Positions 38,295-49,950 of a stretch of DNA of 64,000 nucleotides are shown here, piece after piece (within the stretch, counting starts at the first letter, position 1; every line of letters starts with the position of its first letter). Position numbers and translations under genes: made by a program. Origin of the DNA: Paenibacillus bovis (GTDB taxonomy: Bacteria; Bacillota; Bacilli; Bacillales; Bacillaceae_C); contig VEFU01000008.1 in the NCBI GenBank assembly GCA_007679095.1, positions 36,595 through 100,594 of the forward strand, in the 5' to 3' direction. The notes beneath the pieces are model-generated. The model was not told the DNA's origin. It searched no databases and was given only the letters and a program-made list of their open reading frames with translations.

Positions 38295-39842
38295 TTATCG
38301 AATTATCTTGTTAATGATTGGGATACGTAGAAGGTCATTTTTCTTTAATAATCTAAACATGGTAATAAACAAAATGTACGTTATAACAATAATCAATATT
38401 CCTATTAGTAATCGAGTAACTAGTGGGCTTTCTATTAGTACCTTTGTATAGAATAATGTCCCGATTATACTAGAAAGAACCGCAGCAATAATAAACTTTA
38501 CATATTCTGCAACATAGATTGTGAATTGTATCTTTTTAAGTACCGTCGCAAAGTGTAGCATTGTAATTAATACGGTTCCAGCTGCAATTCCTAGTGCAGC
38601 GCCATTAATACCAAAACTAGGTTGGGAACTAAGAGCAAAAATCACCGTTATTTTGATAATTGCTCCTATTAAGCTGTTTATCATGGCTGCTCTTGCTAAA
38701 TCAAGTGCCTGTAGAATTGCTTGTAATGGCCCTTGATAATAATGAAAGATAAAGAATGGTGCCATTAGTCTTATGAACTCGTATCCCTTTGGTGATCCAT
38801 ACATTAATGTCATTAAAGGTTCTGCATATACATAAAGAACAATTACTGCTAGTCCACCAGTTAGTAGCGCAAACCGAAGTGCTTGCTGTAATCGATGTTC
38901 AACTAATTTGTGGTTTTTACTAGCATTTGCCTCACTTATTGCAGGAACGAGTGATGTGGATAGTGAAAATGTGATGAAAGAAGGTAGCATTAATAAAGGT
39001 AACGCATACCCAGTCAATAACCCATATTGTTTTGTTGCTACTCCAGCTGCTACTCCAGCTAATAACAAACTATGAGATACAACAATCGGCTCAAAGAACC
39101 AAGAGAGTGAACCAATCATCCTACTACCTGTAGTTGGTATGGCGATGCTCATTAATTCTTTTAACGTACTTTTACTCGATCTTAATGATTTGAAAAAGTT
39201 GCGGCGAATTGGGAATTTCTTTTTTACTTTAAAAACAGTAAATAAATAAATTAATGATGCAAGCTCTCCAAGAACAGAGGCAATCATTGCTCCAGCAGCA
39301 GCAAATTCAATACCATAAGGTAAAAAAGCTTTAGCTAAGATTGCGATTAATGCAATTCGAACTGCTTGTTCCAGCACTTGAGCAATCGCTGCTGGCCTCA
39401 TGTTTTGTTTCCCTTGGAAATACCCTCTAATAACAGAGGAAACTGCGACGATTGGAATAATTGGTGATATAGCGATTAATGGATAATAAATTCTAGTGTC
39501 TGTAAAAAGTGTTTCTGCTAAATAAGGTGCTAATAGCATTAATGTTGGTGTAAACAGAAGCGATAATGAGATTGTCACTGTTAGGGAAACAGCTAGGATT
39601 TTTTTCGTTTTTCGTTTATCTCCTCTAGCTTCCGCTTCAGCTACGGCTTTTGATATGGCGACAGGTAGTCCAATTTGAACTAATGAAATGACTAATACTA
39701 GAGTAGGAAACGCCATCATGAATAATCCTACGCCTTCTTCTCCAATCATGCGGGCAATAACGATTCTGTTTATAAAGCCGAGCAATCTCGTAATCAGCCC
39801 AGCAATCATTAATATTAATGTACCTTTTAGAAACTTTGACAT
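38295..39842 (-). CDS. spoVB: Stage V sporulation protein B (MOP/MATE-type flippase)
   Basis: The 515-residue polytopic protein of the MurJ/SpoVB superfamily has about 14 helices and is needed for spore cortex synthesis, probably by moving lipid-linked precursors. Signatures are FLKGTLILMIAGLITRLLGFINRIVIARMIGEEGVGL at the N-terminus and VIRGYFQGKQNMRPAAIAQVLEQ. Start: the ATG at 39842 (MSKFLKG) is chosen; the upstream extension to 39965 is not hydrophobic in the family pattern and overlaps the promoter. A sigma-E-like promoter lies upstream. Confidence 0.94.
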   Translation of the reverse strand: MSKFLKGTLILMIAGLITRLLGFINRIVIARMIGEEGVGLFMMAFPTLVLVISLVQIGLPVAISKAVAEAEARGDKRKTKKILAVSLTVTISLSLLFTPTLMLLAPYLAETLFTDTRIYYPLIAISPIIPIVAVSSVIRGYFQGKQNMRPAAIAQVLEQAVRIALIAILAKAFLPYGIEFAAAGAMIASVLGELASLIYLFTVFKVKKKFPIRRNFFKSLRSSKSTLKELMSIAIPTTGSRMIGSLSWFFEPIVVSHSLLLAGVAAGVATKQYGLLTGYALPLLMLPSFITFSLSTSLVPAISEANASKNHKLVEHRLQQALRFALLTGGLAVIVLYVYAEPLMTLMYGSPKGYEFIRLMAPFFIFHYYQGPLQAILQALDLARAAMINSLIGAIIKITVIFALSSQPSFGINGAALGIAAGTVLITMLHFATVLKKIQFTIYVAEYVKFIIAAVLSSIIGTLFYTKVLIESPLVTRLLIGILIIVITYILFITMFRLLKKNDLLRIPIINKIIR

Positions 39843-39886
39843 TTTGGTCCCTGCCTTCTCAAATCTGTTACATTCGATTACAATGA

Positions 39887-39916
39887 AGTATATGCAACAA
39901 GATGGACAAAGCATGA
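39887..39916 (-). promoter_or_regulatory. Candidate sigma-E promoter of spoVB
   Basis: On the minus strand TCATGCT, 15 bp and CATATACT fit the sigma-E pattern KMATATT-N14/15-CATANNNT, about 45 bp upstream of the spoVB ATG. Confidence 0.5.
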
Positions 39917-39966
39917 CAAGATAAAGTAGATTATAATATTTATATAAAAATAAAGGTGGGGACAAT

Positions 39967-40287
39967 ATGTCAAATAGCAGTCATCCATACAATTCTTATT
40001 TGCATCTCTTAACGCCTGTCATTGATAGCAAATTAGAAGAGTTTACTTTAACTGGCTATGGGAAAGTAAATAAGCAAGATTTATGGGGTTTTTTAACGAA
40101 GAAAAAATGGCAAAAACCTAAAGAGGGTATTCGTATCCACGAATTAGTGGCAGATATACTTTCTGTGAAGATTGGTGAATTTATGAATTATGCCACGGTT
40201 GAAGCGTATAAAGCTCCAAACTTATTTGTTGAATTAGATAGTGAAGAGCTTCAGGAATTATTAGGTGAGAAAACAGTGAATGAGTAA
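39967..40287 (+). CDS. comN: Post-transcriptional regulator ComN
   Basis: The 106-residue cytoplasmic protein matches ComN/YrzD: VIDSKLEEFTLTGYGKVNKQDLWGFLTKKKW, then IRIHELVADILSVKIGEFMNYATVEAYK. In B. subtilis ComN promotes comE mRNA localisation and competence. The ATG follows AAAGGTGGGG. It diverges from spoVB and precedes secDF, as in B. subtilis. Confidence 0.92.
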   Translation: MSNSSHPYNSYLHLLTPVIDSKLEEFTLTGYGKVNKQDLWGFLTKKKWQKPKEGIRIHELVADILSVKIGEFMNYATVEAYKAPNLFVELDSEELQELLGEKTVNE

Positions 40288-40377
40288 AAAGATAAATTGA
40301 CACCACTTTTTAACTACTTCATAATACTTATATTGACAAAAAGTTGGGAACGCTTCATCTGAGGGGGATATTGAAAA

Positions 40378-42645
40378 ATGGTTAAAAGAAGCAGGATATT
40401 GGCATTTTTTCTATTACTAATTTTTATTGGTAGTTTAATGGGAACAACAACTAATTCTGTTCTCAAAGATATTAAACTAGGGCTTGATTTACAAGGTGGC
40501 TTTGAAGTTTTATATGATGTGGAAGCTATACATGATGATCAAGTAGTAAATAATGATACATTAATACATACAGTAGAGGCACTCCGAAAACGTATTGACG
40601 TTCTAGGTGTAAGCGAACCGAATTATCAAATTGAGGGAAAAAGGATTAGAGTTCAGCTTGCAGGAATTGACGATCAAGCGGAAGCTCGTGAAATTCTAGG
40701 AACACAAGCAGAATTAACTTTCCGTGATGTAAACGATAATATTATGATGGATGGTACTGATTTGGTAGAGGGATCTGCTAAATTTACAATTGATAGTCGT
40801 ACCAACCAACCTGTTGTAGTCGTAGAAATGAAAGATAAGAAAAAGTGGCAAAACGTTACACAAACAGTTGTTGATATGTACCCCAATAATAAATTGGTCA
40901 TTTGGATGGATTTTGAGGAAGGTGTAGATTCATATGCTGAAGCTGCTGTAAGCGGCAGTTCGAAATTACTATCCGATCCTGCAGTTAGACAGGTATTTAC
41001 CAGCACTGAAGTTACAATTGAAGGGAATTTCACGAAGGAAGAAGCTGAGAATTTAGCCAGTTTATTAAATGCAGGTTCACTTCCAGTTAAGCTAACCGAA
41101 GTATATTCTACTTCTGTCGGAGCGCAATTCGGGGAAGAGGCGTTAACGAAGACAATTACAGCAGGGATAATCGGGATTGCTTTAATTTTCTTATTTATGA
41201 TCGTATTCTATCGTTTTCCAGGGTTTATTGCGACAATTACATTATCCATTTATGTTTATTTAATTTTAGTTGTGTTTGATTGGATGAATGCTGTCCTTAC
41301 TTTGCCAGGAATTGCAGCACTAATACTTGGTGTCGGCATGGCCGTGGACGCTAACATTTTAACTTATGAACGTTTGAAGGAAGAATTGAAAGTTGGAAGA
41401 TCCTTAAAAGCTGCATTCCAGGCGGGTAATAAAACATCATTCGTTACAATTTTAGATGCTAATATTACGACATTACTAGCAGCTGCAGTTCTATTTTTCT
41501 TTGGTACAAGCTCAGTAAAAGGTTTCGCTACAATGCTTATTGTCAGTATCTTAATGAGCTTCTTAACAGCTGTTTATGGATCAAGGTTATTCCTATGGCT
41601 ATGGATTAATAGTGGTTTCTTAAAAGATAAACCAGGTTGGTTTGGGGTTAAACGATCAAGTATTCACCAACTATCTGAAAACAAAACAACTTTGGAGTTA
41701 ACTACTCGATTTGATCGTTTTGATTTCGTAAAACATCGAAAGAAATTTTATATGCTAACGTCGGCATTGATCGTAGTTGGAATCATTATTTTAGCTATTT
41801 TCCGTCTAAATTTAGGAATTGATTTTTCTGCAGGAACAAGGGTTGAGATTGATGCAGGAAAACCAGTTACGGCGGAGGAAATATCAACTGAACTTGATGC
41901 AATCAATCTATCTTCTAGTGACATCGTTCTATCTGGTGATGAAAAAGACCGCGGCGTTGTCCGTTATAAAGGAGAACTTACACAACAGGAGATTGCCGAT
42001 TTAAAGGCTCATTTCAGTGAGAAATATGGCTCAGAGCCTAATGTAAGTACTGTATCTCCAACAGTTGGGAAAGAATTGGCCAAGAACGCCCTATATGCAT
42101 TAGCAATTGCTGCTCTTGGTATCATAATTTACGTATCTTTCCGCTTTGAATATACGATGGGAATTGCATCCATTCTTGGATTGTTACATGATGCATTTTT
42201 CATTATTGCCGTCTTTAGCTTTATTCGGTTAGAAGTCGATATTACATTTATAGCGGCTGTACTGACTATCGTAGGTTATTCCATCAATGATACGATTGTA
42301 ACGTTTGACCGAATTCGGGAAAACTTAAAAGCGAAGAGACGACTGAAAACAGAAGAGGATATTGCAGATGTTGTAAATAAAGGGTTAAGACAAACATTAA
42401 CACGTTCAATTAATACTATTTTAACAGTAATTGTAACAGTAGTTGCCTTACTCATTTTCGGTAGTGAGTCTATTCTTAACTTCTCCGTTGCATTATTAGT
42501 AGGTTTAATAGCTGGTACGTATTCGTCTATCTTTATTTCAGCTCAAATTTGGTATGATTTGAAAGTGAGAGAATTAAGAAAAAATGGACCAATCGATACA
42601 GTAAAAGAGAAAAAGAAATGGTCCTCTGACGAACCACAAGTGTAA
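40378..42645 (+). CDS. secDF: Fused protein-export membrane protein SecDF
   Basis: This 755-residue SecD-SecF fusion uses the proton gradient to pull secreted proteins out of SecYEG. The SecD half has LGLDLQGGFEVLYDV and the ALILGVGMAVDANILTYERLKEE block. The SecF half begins near residue 440 with FRLNLGIDFSAGTRVEI and has TIVGYSINDTIVTFDRIREN. Twelve membrane helices are expected. The single-gene fusion is the Bacillus arrangement. Confidence 0.98.
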   Translation: MVKRSRILAFFLLLIFIGSLMGTTTNSVLKDIKLGLDLQGGFEVLYDVEAIHDDQVVNNDTLIHTVEALRKRIDVLGVSEPNYQIEGKRIRVQLAGIDDQAEAREILGTQAELTFRDVNDNIMMDGTDLVEGSAKFTIDSRTNQPVVVVEMKDKKKWQNVTQTVVDMYPNNKLVIWMDFEEGVDSYAEAAVSGSSKLLSDPAVRQVFTSTEVTIEGNFTKEEAENLASLLNAGSLPVKLTEVYSTSVGAQFGEEALTKTITAGIIGIALIFLFMIVFYRFPGFIATITLSIYVYLILVVFDWMNAVLTLPGIAALILGVGMAVDANILTYERLKEELKVGRSLKAAFQAGNKTSFVTILDANITTLLAAAVLFFFGTSSVKGFATMLIVSILMSFLTAVYGSRLFLWLWINSGFLKDKPGWFGVKRSSIHQLSENKTTLELTTRFDRFDFVKHRKKFYMLTSALIVVGIIILAIFRLNLGIDFSAGTRVEIDAGKPVTAEEISTELDAINLSSSDIVLSGDEKDRGVVRYKGELTQQEIADLKAHFSEKYGSEPNVSTVSPTVGKELAKNALYALAIAALGIIIYVSFRFEYTMGIASILGLLHDAFFIIAVFSFIRLEVDITFIAAVLTIVGYSINDTIVTFDRIRENLKAKRRLKTEEDIADVVNKGLRQTLTRSINTILTVIVTVVALLIFGSESILNFSVALLVGLIAGTYSSIFISAQIWYDLKVRELRKNGPIDTVKEKKKWSSDEPQV

Positions 42646-42651
42646 AAAGAA

Positions 42652-42681
42652 TCCCGCAGAATAAAATCTGCGGGTTTTTTT
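42652..42681 (+). terminator. Terminator after secDF
   Basis: CCCGCAGA / TCTGCGGG (8 bp) is followed by seven T residues. Confidence 0.93.
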
Positions 42682-42707
42682 GTGATAAACTCTACCATTA
42701 AATCAAA

Positions 42708-42736
42708 TTGAAAGGAACGATTCACTCTAGTATACT
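42708..42736 (+). promoter_or_regulatory. Sigma-A promoter of recJ
   Basis: TTGAAA (42708-42713), 17 bp and TATACT (42731-42736) lie 24 bp before the recJ start. Confidence 0.72.
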
Positions 42737-42759
42737 AATAAGGTTAGGGAGTGAAATTC

Positions 42760-45132
42760 ATGTTAATTCCAAAATCACGCTGGATTGTGAAAGAATCCAA
42801 CGAATCATTAGCAAAAGAATTAAGTAATCAATTAAATATTAGCCCACTAGTTGCTAAACTTTTAGTTACTCGTGGAATAACAGATGCAGCTACTGCACAA
42901 GAGTTTTTAAATATTGAAAATGAAACATTTCATGATCCATATTTATTTTCAGATATGGAAAAGAGTGTCCAACGTATAAATGATGCGATAGAACGACAAC
43001 AGCCTATTTTAATATTTGGAGATTATGACGCTGACGGTGTGACAAGTACATCCGTCATAATGGAAACTTTATTAGAAAAACATGCGAATGTAACATACTA
43101 TATACCAAACCGCTTTACAGAAGGCTATGGTCCAAATGAGAATGCTTTTCGGCATGCGCATGAAAATGGCATTAAGCTTATCATCACAGTGGATACTGGA
43201 ATTGCAGCATTAAAGGAAGCGTCATTAGCTAAAGAGCTTGGAATCGACCTTATTATTACCGATCACCATGAAGCAGGAGATATATTACCAGATGCATATG
43301 CTATTATTCACCCTAAATTACCTGATGGTCATTATCCCTTTCCCCATCTCGCAGGGGTAGGAGTAGCCTTTAAATTAGCTCATGCATTGTTAGGAAAAGT
43401 TCCTGAACATCTTCTTGACTTAGCAGCAATTGGGACGATTGCCGATCTTGTTCCGTTGCAAGCAGAAAATCGGCTTCTAGTGAAAAAAGGACTAAAGAAA
43501 CTAGCAAATACTTCCCGTCCAGGTATTCAAGCATTGTGTAATCTAGCAGGTACGCAACTTTCTGATATCAATGAAGAGACGGTAGGATTTGCGATTGGCC
43601 CGCGCTTAAATGCAATTGGCCGACTTCAACATGCTGGCCCAGCAGTAGAATTATTAATGACAAAAGATATAGATTATGCCACACAACTTGCAGTTGAAAT
43701 AGATTTGTTAAATAAAGAAAGGCAAAAAATTGTTGCAGACATAACAACAGAAGCAATTGAAATGGTAAACGAAAAGTACCCAATTTCTGATAATAAAGTA
43801 CTTGTTATAGGGAAGGAAGGCTGGAATCCCGGTGTAATTGGTATCGTTGCTTCTAGATTAGTTGAGCATTTCTATCGACCAACAATTGTGTTAAATTTTG
43901 ATCAGGACACAGGGCTGGCAAAAGGCTCGGCTAGAAGTATTGAAGGTTTTGATTTATTTAAAAATCTATCAAATTCAAGAGATATTCTTCCGCATTTTGG
44001 TGGACATACGATGGCAGCTGGAATGGCATTAAAACTAGAGGATGTAGACATACTCCGTACTCGTCTAAATCAAGCTGCTGCGGAACAACTAACAGAGGAA
44101 GATTATAAACCTTTAACTGAATTGGATATTTCCTTAAACATGACGGAAATAGATATAGAGGCTATTAGTCAGATAAATATGTTAGCCCCTTTTGGAATGA
44201 GTAACCCAAAACCATTAGTCATGATAGAAAATGTACAAACTACTGATATTCGCAAGATTGGTGCAAATAAAACTCATTTAAAAATCGCATTAGAAGATAA
44301 TAATAATCATGTATTAGATGGTGTCGGTTTCAATCTAGGTTCACTCGCTGATGATATTTCACCAAATGCAAGATTATCGGTAATAGGTGAACTTTCTATT
44401 AATGAATGGAACAATCGCAAGAAGCCGCAAATATTCTTACGAGATATTGCTATTAATGAGTGGCAACATTTCGATGTCCGCGGAAATAAGCAATCGAATG
44501 ATTGGCTGGAAGAAATGAAGAAAAGAAATGGCTTGTTCATTTTTTTCTCCAATGAATATTATCAGAAGATGATACATTCAGATGTAATCGATAATTGTGT
44601 ATATATTAAAAATAAAGAAGAAGCTCTCCACATTAATATAGATGGACAAAATATAGTGTTATTTGATCTGCCGAATGACATAAATGATTTAGAATATCTT
44701 ATTGAAGGGAAAAAGCCTGCAAGGATATATTCTCACTTTGCTCAAGTCGAGGAGCCCTTTTCCCTTACATTACCGACGAGAGATAATTTTAAATGGTATT
44801 ATGCATTTTTACTAAAGAGAGGTAGTTTTAATGTAAATCGATATGCAACAGATCTTGCAGCACATCGAGGCTGGTCAAAGGAAACAGTCCTATTTATGTC
44901 AAAAGTGTTTTTTGAGTTGGATTTTGTTACAATAAATGATGGGATTATAACGATGAATTCTCAAAAAACGAAAAAGGATTTAGCGGATTCGCCCACTTTT
45001 CAACGCAAACAAGCTAAGATGCAAGTTGAAGAACAATTATTATATTCATCGAGTCAAGAGTTGAAACAATGGTTCGATAAACGTTTAGGACACAATGTGT
45101 CGAATGAGGAGGAAATGAAAGCATGGATTTAA
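42760..45132 (+). CDS. recJ: Single-stranded-DNA-specific exonuclease RecJ
   Basis: RecJ degrades ssDNA 5' to 3' in recombination and mismatch repair. The 790-residue protein has the DHH motifs ([27 protein letters not shown]) and DHHA1 with [11 protein letters not shown], an OB fold, and the extra C-terminal domain found in Bacillus RecJ. Start: ATG 42760 is six bases after AGGGAGTGA; GTG 42751 overlaps that site. It overlaps apt by ten bases. Confidence 0.96.
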   Translation: MLIPKSRWIVKESNESLAKELSNQLNISPLVAKLLVTRGITDAATAQEFLNIENETFHDPYLFSDMEKSVQRINDAIERQQPILIFGDYDADGVTSTSVIMETLLEKHANVTYYIPNRFTEGYGPNENAFRHAHENGIKLIITVDTGIAALKEASLAKELGIDLIITDHHEAGDILPDAYAIIHPKLPDGHYPFPHLAGVGVAFKLAHALLGKVPEHLLDLAAIGTIADLVPLQAENRLLVKKGLKKLANTSRPGIQALCNLAGTQLSDINEETVGFAIGPRLNAIGRLQHAGPAVELLMTKDIDYATQLAVEIDLLNKERQKIVADITTEAIEMVNEKYPISDNKVLVIGKEGWNPGVIGIVASRLVEHFYRPTIVLNFDQDTGLAKGSARSIEGFDLFKNLSNSRDILPHFGGHTMAAGMALKLEDVDILRTRLNQAAAEQLTEEDYKPLTELDISLNMTEIDIEAISQINMLAPFGMSNPKPLVMIENVQTTDIRKIGANKTHLKIALEDNNNHVLDGVGFNLGSLADDISPNARLSVIGELSINEWNNRKKPQIFLRDIAINEWQHFDVRGNKQSNDWLEEMKKRNGLFIFFSNEYYQKMIHSDVIDNCVYIKNKEEALHINIDGQNIVLFDLPNDINDLEYLIEGKKPARIYSHFAQVEEPFSLTLPTRDNFKWYYAFLLKRGSFNVNRYATDLAAHRGWSKETVLFMSKVFFELDFVTINDGIITMNSQKTKKDLADSPTFQRKQAKMQVEEQLLYSSSQELKQWFDKRLGHNVSNEEEMKAWI

Positions 45133-45635
45133 AGCAATTTATTACGATTGTTCCAGATTGGCCAACAGAAGGTGTCCTTTTTAAAGACATAACAACATTG
45201 ATGGATAATGGTGAAGCTTACCATTATGCAACAGATCAAATCGTAAATTATGCAAAAGAAAAGCAAATAGATTTAGTTGTCGGACCTGAAGCCCGTGGGT
45301 TCATCATAGGTTGCCCAGTGGCTTATGCATTAGGAGTTGGATTTGCACCAGTTCGTAAAGAGGGAAAACTTCCTCGTGAAACAATAAAAGCAACATATGG
45401 GAAAGAGTATGGAAAAGATTCTCTTACTATTCATAAAGATGCTATAAAGCCTGGTCAAAGAGTATTAATTACGGATGATTTATTAGCAACTGGTGGAACG
45501 ATCTTAGCTACGATTGAGCTAGTTGAAAAACTAGGTGGTATAGTTGCTGGTATTGCATTTTTAATTGAATTATCATATCTTAACGGTAAAGAAAAACTAG
45601 ACGGTTATGATGTTGTTTCATTAATGAAATTTTAA
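45123..45635 (+). CDS. apt: Adenine phosphoribosyltransferase
   Basis: Apt makes AMP from adenine and PRPP (purine salvage). The 170-residue protein has the PRPP-binding loop [13 protein letters not shown], the [20 protein letters not shown] segment, and [11 protein letters not shown]. Start: the ATG lies within the end of recJ, with GAGGAGG upstream. Confidence 0.98.
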   Translation: MDLKQFITIVPDWPTEGVLFKDITTLMDNGEAYHYATDQIVNYAKEKQIDLVVGPEARGFIIGCPVAYALGVGFAPVRKEGKLPRETIKATYGKEYGKDSLTIHKDAIKPGQRVLITDDLLATGGTILATIELVEKLGGIVAGIAFLIELSYLNGKEKLDGYDVVSLMKF

Positions 45636-45651
45636 TTGAAGCCAATCTGAG

Positions 45652-45683
45652 AAAAGCACTCATGAAAAGTTGAGTGCTTTTTC
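45652..45683 (+). terminator. Terminator after apt
   Basis: AAAGCACTCA / TGAGTGCTTT (10 bp) is followed by a T tract. Confidence 0.9.
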
Positions 45684-45734
45684 TATACTTTGAAATTTTG
45701 TAATAACTATTTTAATGAAATTGTTGTCAAAACC

Positions 45735-45763
45735 TTTACAAGTTTGTCTTAATTCTCGATAAT
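45735..45763 (+). promoter_or_regulatory. Sigma-A promoter of relA
   Basis: TTTACA (45735-45740), 17 bp and GATAAT (45758-45763) lie about 57 bp upstream of relA. Confidence 0.6.
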
Positions 45764-45819
45764 AGAGATTATACTCTTTTTTTATACAATTTTATATAAT
45801 TATTAAAAAGGTGATCCTC

Positions 45820-48006
45820 ATGGCAAAAAATCTAATATTATCAGCAGAAGATGTAATCATGCAGACAAGTAAATATTTAAATGATGAGCATGTGGCATTT
45901 GTAAGAAAGGCATATGAATTTGCATATAATGCTCACAAGGAGCAAGTACGGAAGTCCGGTGAACCTTATATCATTCACCCTATTCAAGTTGCCGGCATTC
46001 TTGCAAATCTAGAAATGGATCCAGCTACACTTGCCGCTGGTTTTCTTCACGATGTAGTAGAAGATACTTCCGTAACTCTTGCAGATATATCGTCTGAATT
46101 TAATAGTGAGGTTGCAATGCTTGTCGATGGGGTCACAAAGCTTGGAAAAATCAAATATAAATCACATGAGGAACAACAAGCCGAGAATCATCGAAAGATG
46201 TTTATTGCCATGGCACAGGATATTCGTGTTATTTTGATTAAATTAGCGGACAGACTTCATAATATGCGGACGCTAAAACATTTGCCTCCAGAGAAGCAGA
46301 GAAGAATTGCAAATGAGACACTTGAGATTTTTGCTCCTTTAGCTCATCGTTTAGGGATTTCGAAAATTAAATGGGAACTTGAAGATACAGCTCTCCGTTA
46401 TTTAAATCCACAACAATATTACAGAATCGTTAATTTAATGAAGCGGAAGCGGAATGAACGTGAGAAATCATTAGATGACGTTATGGTTGAAGTGAAAAAA
46501 GGCTTAGAAAATATGGATATAAAAGCTGAAGTTCATGGTAGACCTAAACATATTTACTCTATTTATCGAAAAATGGTCAAACAACATAAACAATTTAATG
46601 AAATTTATGATTTATTAGCGGTCAGAATTATTGTAAATAGCATAAAAGATTGTTATGCGGCATTAGGAATTATTCATACATGCTGGAAACCAATGCCTGG
46701 TCGCTTCAAAGATTATATTGCGATGCCCAAACCTAATATGTATCAATCGCTGCATACTACCGTTATTGGTCCTAAAGGGGATCCACTAGAAGTACAAATT
46801 AGGACAATTGAAATGCATCGAATATCGGAGTATGGTGTAGCAGCACATTGGGCTTACAAAGAAGGCAAGGCATTGAGTCCGCAAACTGCTTTAGAGAAAA
46901 AACTTTCATGGTTCCGAGAAATATTAGAATTTCAGGATGAATCGGATAATGCCGAAGAATTTATGGAATCATTGAAAATCGATTTATTCTCTGACATGGT
47001 ATTTGTATTTACTCCAAAAGGCGATGTTATTGAACTACCAGCTGGTTCTGTTCCAATCGATTTTGCTTATCGAATTCATTCAGAAATAGGAAATAAAACA
47101 ATCGGTGCAAAAATTAACGGGAAAATTGTTACGCTTGATTATAAATTAAAAACAGGCGATATTATCGAAATTTTAACATCCAAACATTCCTATGGTCCTA
47201 GTCAGGATTGGCTAAAATTAGCGCAAACTTCACAAGCAAAAAACAAAATTAGACAATTCTTTAAACGACAACGTAAAGATGAGCATGTGATAAAAGGGCG
47301 CGAGCTTGTAGAAAAAGAAATAAAAGAGATGGAATTCGATGTTAAATCGGTATTAACGGCAGAAAATATTAAAAAAGTTGCGAGTAAGTTTAATTTTGTA
47401 AATGAAGATGATTTATTCGCAAGTGTTGGCTATAATGGCATCACTGCTCTACAAGTAGCAAATCGGTTAACTGAAAAATTACGGAAAGAGCGTGACCAAG
47501 CAGAAGCTGTAAATGAGATTATAGAGCTTAAACCGGATACTCCTAATAAGCGTCATGAGGCAGGAGTTACAGTAAAAGGTGCAAATAATTTACTTATACG
47601 CTTGTCTCGTTGTTGCAGTCCTGTCCCAGGAGATGAAATCGTTGGATTCATTACAAAGGGAAGAGGAGTCTCAGTGCACCGTACAGATTGTCCAAACATA
47701 AATACAGAGGAAATGAAAAATCGTCTTATAGCAGTTGAGTGGGAATCTACTACTCAACATCGTAAGGAATATAATGTGGATATTGAAATATCAGGATATG
47801 ATCGTCGTGGTCTTTTAAATGAAGTATTACAAACCGTAAGTGGTACAAAAACGAATATTACTGCAGTTACTGGTAGAAGTGACCGCAATAAAATGGCAAC
47901 GATTATGATGTCTATATCGATCCAGAATATTGCCCATCTTCATAAAGTTGTTGATAAAATCAAGCAAATACCTGATATATATGCAGTAAGAAGAATTATG
48001 AATTAA
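45820..48006 (+). CDS. relA: Bifunctional (p)ppGpp synthetase/hydrolase Rel
   Basis: This long RSH enzyme makes and removes (p)ppGpp for the stringent response. The 728-residue protein has the HD hydrolase domain ([20 protein letters not shown]) and the synthetase domain ([21 protein letters not shown]). The TGS domain ([20 protein letters not shown]), the zinc-finger/helical region with [11 protein letters not shown], and a C-terminal ACT domain follow. Hydrolase residues look intact. Start: ATG 45820 follows AAAGGTGATC; GTG 45811 overlaps that site. Confidence 0.97.
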   Translation: MAKNLILSAEDVIMQTSKYLNDEHVAFVRKAYEFAYNAHKEQVRKSGEPYIIHPIQVAGILANLEMDPATLAAGFLHDVVEDTSVTLADISSEFNSEVAMLVDGVTKLGKIKYKSHEEQQAENHRKMFIAMAQDIRVILIKLADRLHNMRTLKHLPPEKQRRIANETLEIFAPLAHRLGISKIKWELEDTALRYLNPQQYYRIVNLMKRKRNEREKSLDDVMVEVKKGLENMDIKAEVHGRPKHIYSIYRKMVKQHKQFNEIYDLLAVRIIVNSIKDCYAALGIIHTCWKPMPGRFKDYIAMPKPNMYQSLHTTVIGPKGDPLEVQIRTIEMHRISEYGVAAHWAYKEGKALSPQTALEKKLSWFREILEFQDESDNAEEFMESLKIDLFSDMVFVFTPKGDVIELPAGSVPIDFAYRIHSEIGNKTIGAKINGKIVTLDYKLKTGDIIEILTSKHSYGPSQDWLKLAQTSQAKNKIRQFFKRQRKDEHVIKGRELVEKEIKEMEFDVKSVLTAENIKKVASKFNFVNEDDLFASVGYNGITALQVANRLTEKLRKERDQAEAVNEIIELKPDTPNKRHEAGVTVKGANNLLIRLSRCCSPVPGDEIVGFITKGRGVSVHRTDCPNINTEEMKNRLIAVEWESTTQHRKEYNVDIEISGYDRRGLLNEVLQTVSGTKTNITAVTGRSDRNKMATIMMSISIQNIAHLHKVVDKIKQIPDIYAVRRIMN

Positions 48007-48023
48007 AGGGGCTAGAGGCTTTC

Positions 48024-48461
48024 ATGAAAGTTGTTTTGCAAAGATGTAAGAAAGCTAGTGTTACAGTTAATAAAGAGGTTACTGGATCAATTAATAATGG
48101 ATTAGTATTATTAGTAGGGGTAACTCATGAAGATACTACAAAGGAATGTGAATGGCTTGCGGAAAAGATTGCCCATTTACGTGTATTTGAAGATGAAGAC
48201 GGAAAAATGAATAGATCATTACTAGACATAGGGGGGACTATTCTATCAGTATCCCAGTTTACACTTTATGGTAATTGCGAAAAGGGAAGAAGACCGAACT
48301 TTATGAGTGCAGCTAAGCCTGAGCATGCGGAATTGCTTTACAACCACTTTAATGAACTATTACGAAGTAAAGGAATAGAAGTGGAAACAGGAATATTTGG
48401 TGCAATGATGGATGTAGAACTCATAAATGATGGGCCTGTAACTCTTATACTTGAAAAATAA
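48024..48461 (+). CDS. dtd: D-aminoacyl-tRNA deacylase
   Basis: Dtd removes D-amino acids wrongly attached to tRNA. The 145-residue protein has both active-site motifs: VSQFTLYG (SQFTL) and NDGPVTL (the cross-subunit Gly-cisPro motif). It follows relA by 17 bases, the standard Firmicute pairing. Confidence 0.97.
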   Translation: MKVVLQRCKKASVTVNKEVTGSINNGLVLLVGVTHEDTTKECEWLAEKIAHLRVFEDEDGKMNRSLLDIGGTILSVSQFTLYGNCEKGRRPNFMSAAKPEHAELLYNHFNELLRSKGIEVETGIFGAMMDVELINDGPVTLILEK

Positions 48462-48463
48462 TA

Positions 48464-48507
48464 AAAAGTTGTCCTAAAAGGGTGTAGCCTTTAAGGACAA
48501 CTTTTTT
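48464..48507. terminator. Bidirectional terminator between dtd and the amidase gene
   Basis: AAAAGTTGTCCTxAAAGG / CCTTTAAGGACAACTTTT is followed by T residues. The minus-strand amidase gene stop codon lies in the T tract. Confidence 0.88.
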
Positions 48508-49792
48508 AAATTTGACTAAAGTATTTTTGTATTCCCTTAGCTATTGCTTCGGCAATTTGTTGTTGGTAGTTTTTCGAATTGATGATTTTTTCTTCTTCTG
48601 GGTTACTAATATAGCCAAGCTCTAGTAATACAGACGGTTTTAGGTTTTCTCTAAGAACAAAGTAGTCGCCAAATCGTACTCCGCGATCTCTTATTTGTGC
48701 AACATGTGAAATTTCCTGATGAATCAATTCTGATAATTGAGTATCCCTATCGTGATAGTAGTATGTTGTATGACCAGTAACTGAGCTATCCTCTATGCTA
48801 TCAAAATGAATACTAATAAAAGCATCGGCATTATTGTTAGTTGCGATATATGTGCGGTCTTCTAAAGGTATAAACTGATCATCAGATCTTGTCATTACTA
48901 CATTAAAACCAATTCTCTTTAAATTACTTGCTAATTGAGTAGCAACATTTAATGTTAATTCCTTTTCATGGGTTCCGTTTGAGCCTGCTGCCCCATCATC
49001 TCTTCCACCATGACCAGCATCTATAACTATTGTTTTGTTCACAGCTTCCTCGATTGTCGTAGGATTTGTTGCTGGAACAGCTCTATCAGATACAATCCAA
49101 GTTGCGATATAGCCTGTTTTGTCATGATCGAATTTGACTTTATACCAATCATCCTTCTTCTCCAACACTTCTAATACCGTATCAGCTTTTGTTTCTCCTA
49201 TCGATTTAGATTTAGATGTAGGCTTTTCTTTAATACTTGTATTGTCAAATAGCGTAGTTATAAATTCCGCATCCATATTCGTTTGCGTATTATCTTCTTC
49301 ACTATTCTTTTCTTCTTCCAGAATGTCTACATACTGACTACTTATCCATGCACTTTTCGATTGATATAAAATTTCTGTCCAATCATTTTCTTGTGAAATG
49401 ACTTGTACATGATCATCTTTTTGTAACTGATTAATTATGGTACTATTTGTGTTTGGTTCAGACCTTATGTTTAAATTATCGACTAAAATAATTCCATTTT
49501 TCGTTGAACTTATAGTAGATTCTATCTCCTCGATTTTTCCTAACCAACTAGCGATCCAGCCTTTAGTACCATTTTCTAGTTCGATTTGGTACCAATCATT
49601 CTCTTCTTGAAGGAAAGGAAATGTTTCTCCTGAATCTATTTGGGTAATAACGGAAGAGGATATACTTGGTTCTTCCCTAACATTTACACTATCTCCTGTA
49701 ATAATAATAACTTTATCTTTCGCTATACTAGCAGTTGAGACAAATAATAGTGAAAATAATAGTACGATGATAACTAATAATTTCTTGTACAA
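48506..49792 (-). CDS. Secreted N-acetylmuramoyl-L-alanine amidase with three SH3b domains (YrvJ-like)
   Basis: The enzyme should cut the amide bond between muramic acid and the stem peptide. The protein has a signal peptide (LLVIIVLLFSLLFVSTASIA). Three SH3b repeats follow (VNVREEPSISSSVI, LNIRSEPNTNSTII, and a third around TSIKEKPTSKSKSI). The C-terminal Amidase_3 domain has zinc and catalytic residues in DAGHGGRDDGA, E in THEKELTLN, SIHFDS, and ELGYISNPEE. Start: TTG 49792 follows AAAGGCGG by eight bases. The longer frame from ATG 49831 lacks a site and would put a charged tail before the signal peptide. B. subtilis yrvJ is in the same place. Confidence 0.92.
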   Translation of the reverse strand: MYKKLLVIIVLLFSLLFVSTASIAKDKVIIITGDSVNVREEPSISSSVITQIDSGETFPFLQEENDWYQIELENGTKGWIASWLGKIEEIESTISSTKNGIILVDNLNIRSEPNTNSTIINQLQKDDHVQVISQENDWTEILYQSKSAWISSQYVDILEEEKNSEEDNTQTNMDAEFITTLFDNTSIKEKPTSKSKSIGETKADTVLEVLEKKDDWYKVKFDHDKTGYIATWIVSDRAVPATNPTTIEEAVNKTIVIDAGHGGRDDGAAGSNGTHEKELTLNVATQLASNLKRIGFNVVMTRSDDQFIPLEDRTYIATNNNADAFISIHFDSIEDSSVTGHTTYYYHDRDTQLSELIHQEISHVAQIRDRGVRFGDYFVLRENLKPSVLLELGYISNPEEEKIINSKNYQQQIAEAIAKGIQKYFSQI

Positions 49793-49950
49793 CAGTGGAA
49801 CCGCCTTTCTTCCAAACTCCATTTCCATCATTTTTATCGTTATTATTCATTGTACCTATTCGTGAAAGAAAATGAAAACCCTTTTTTTAAATAGAATTTT
49901 TACAAATTGGGCATAATGACACCATATCCAAAAAAGGAGGAGTCACCACT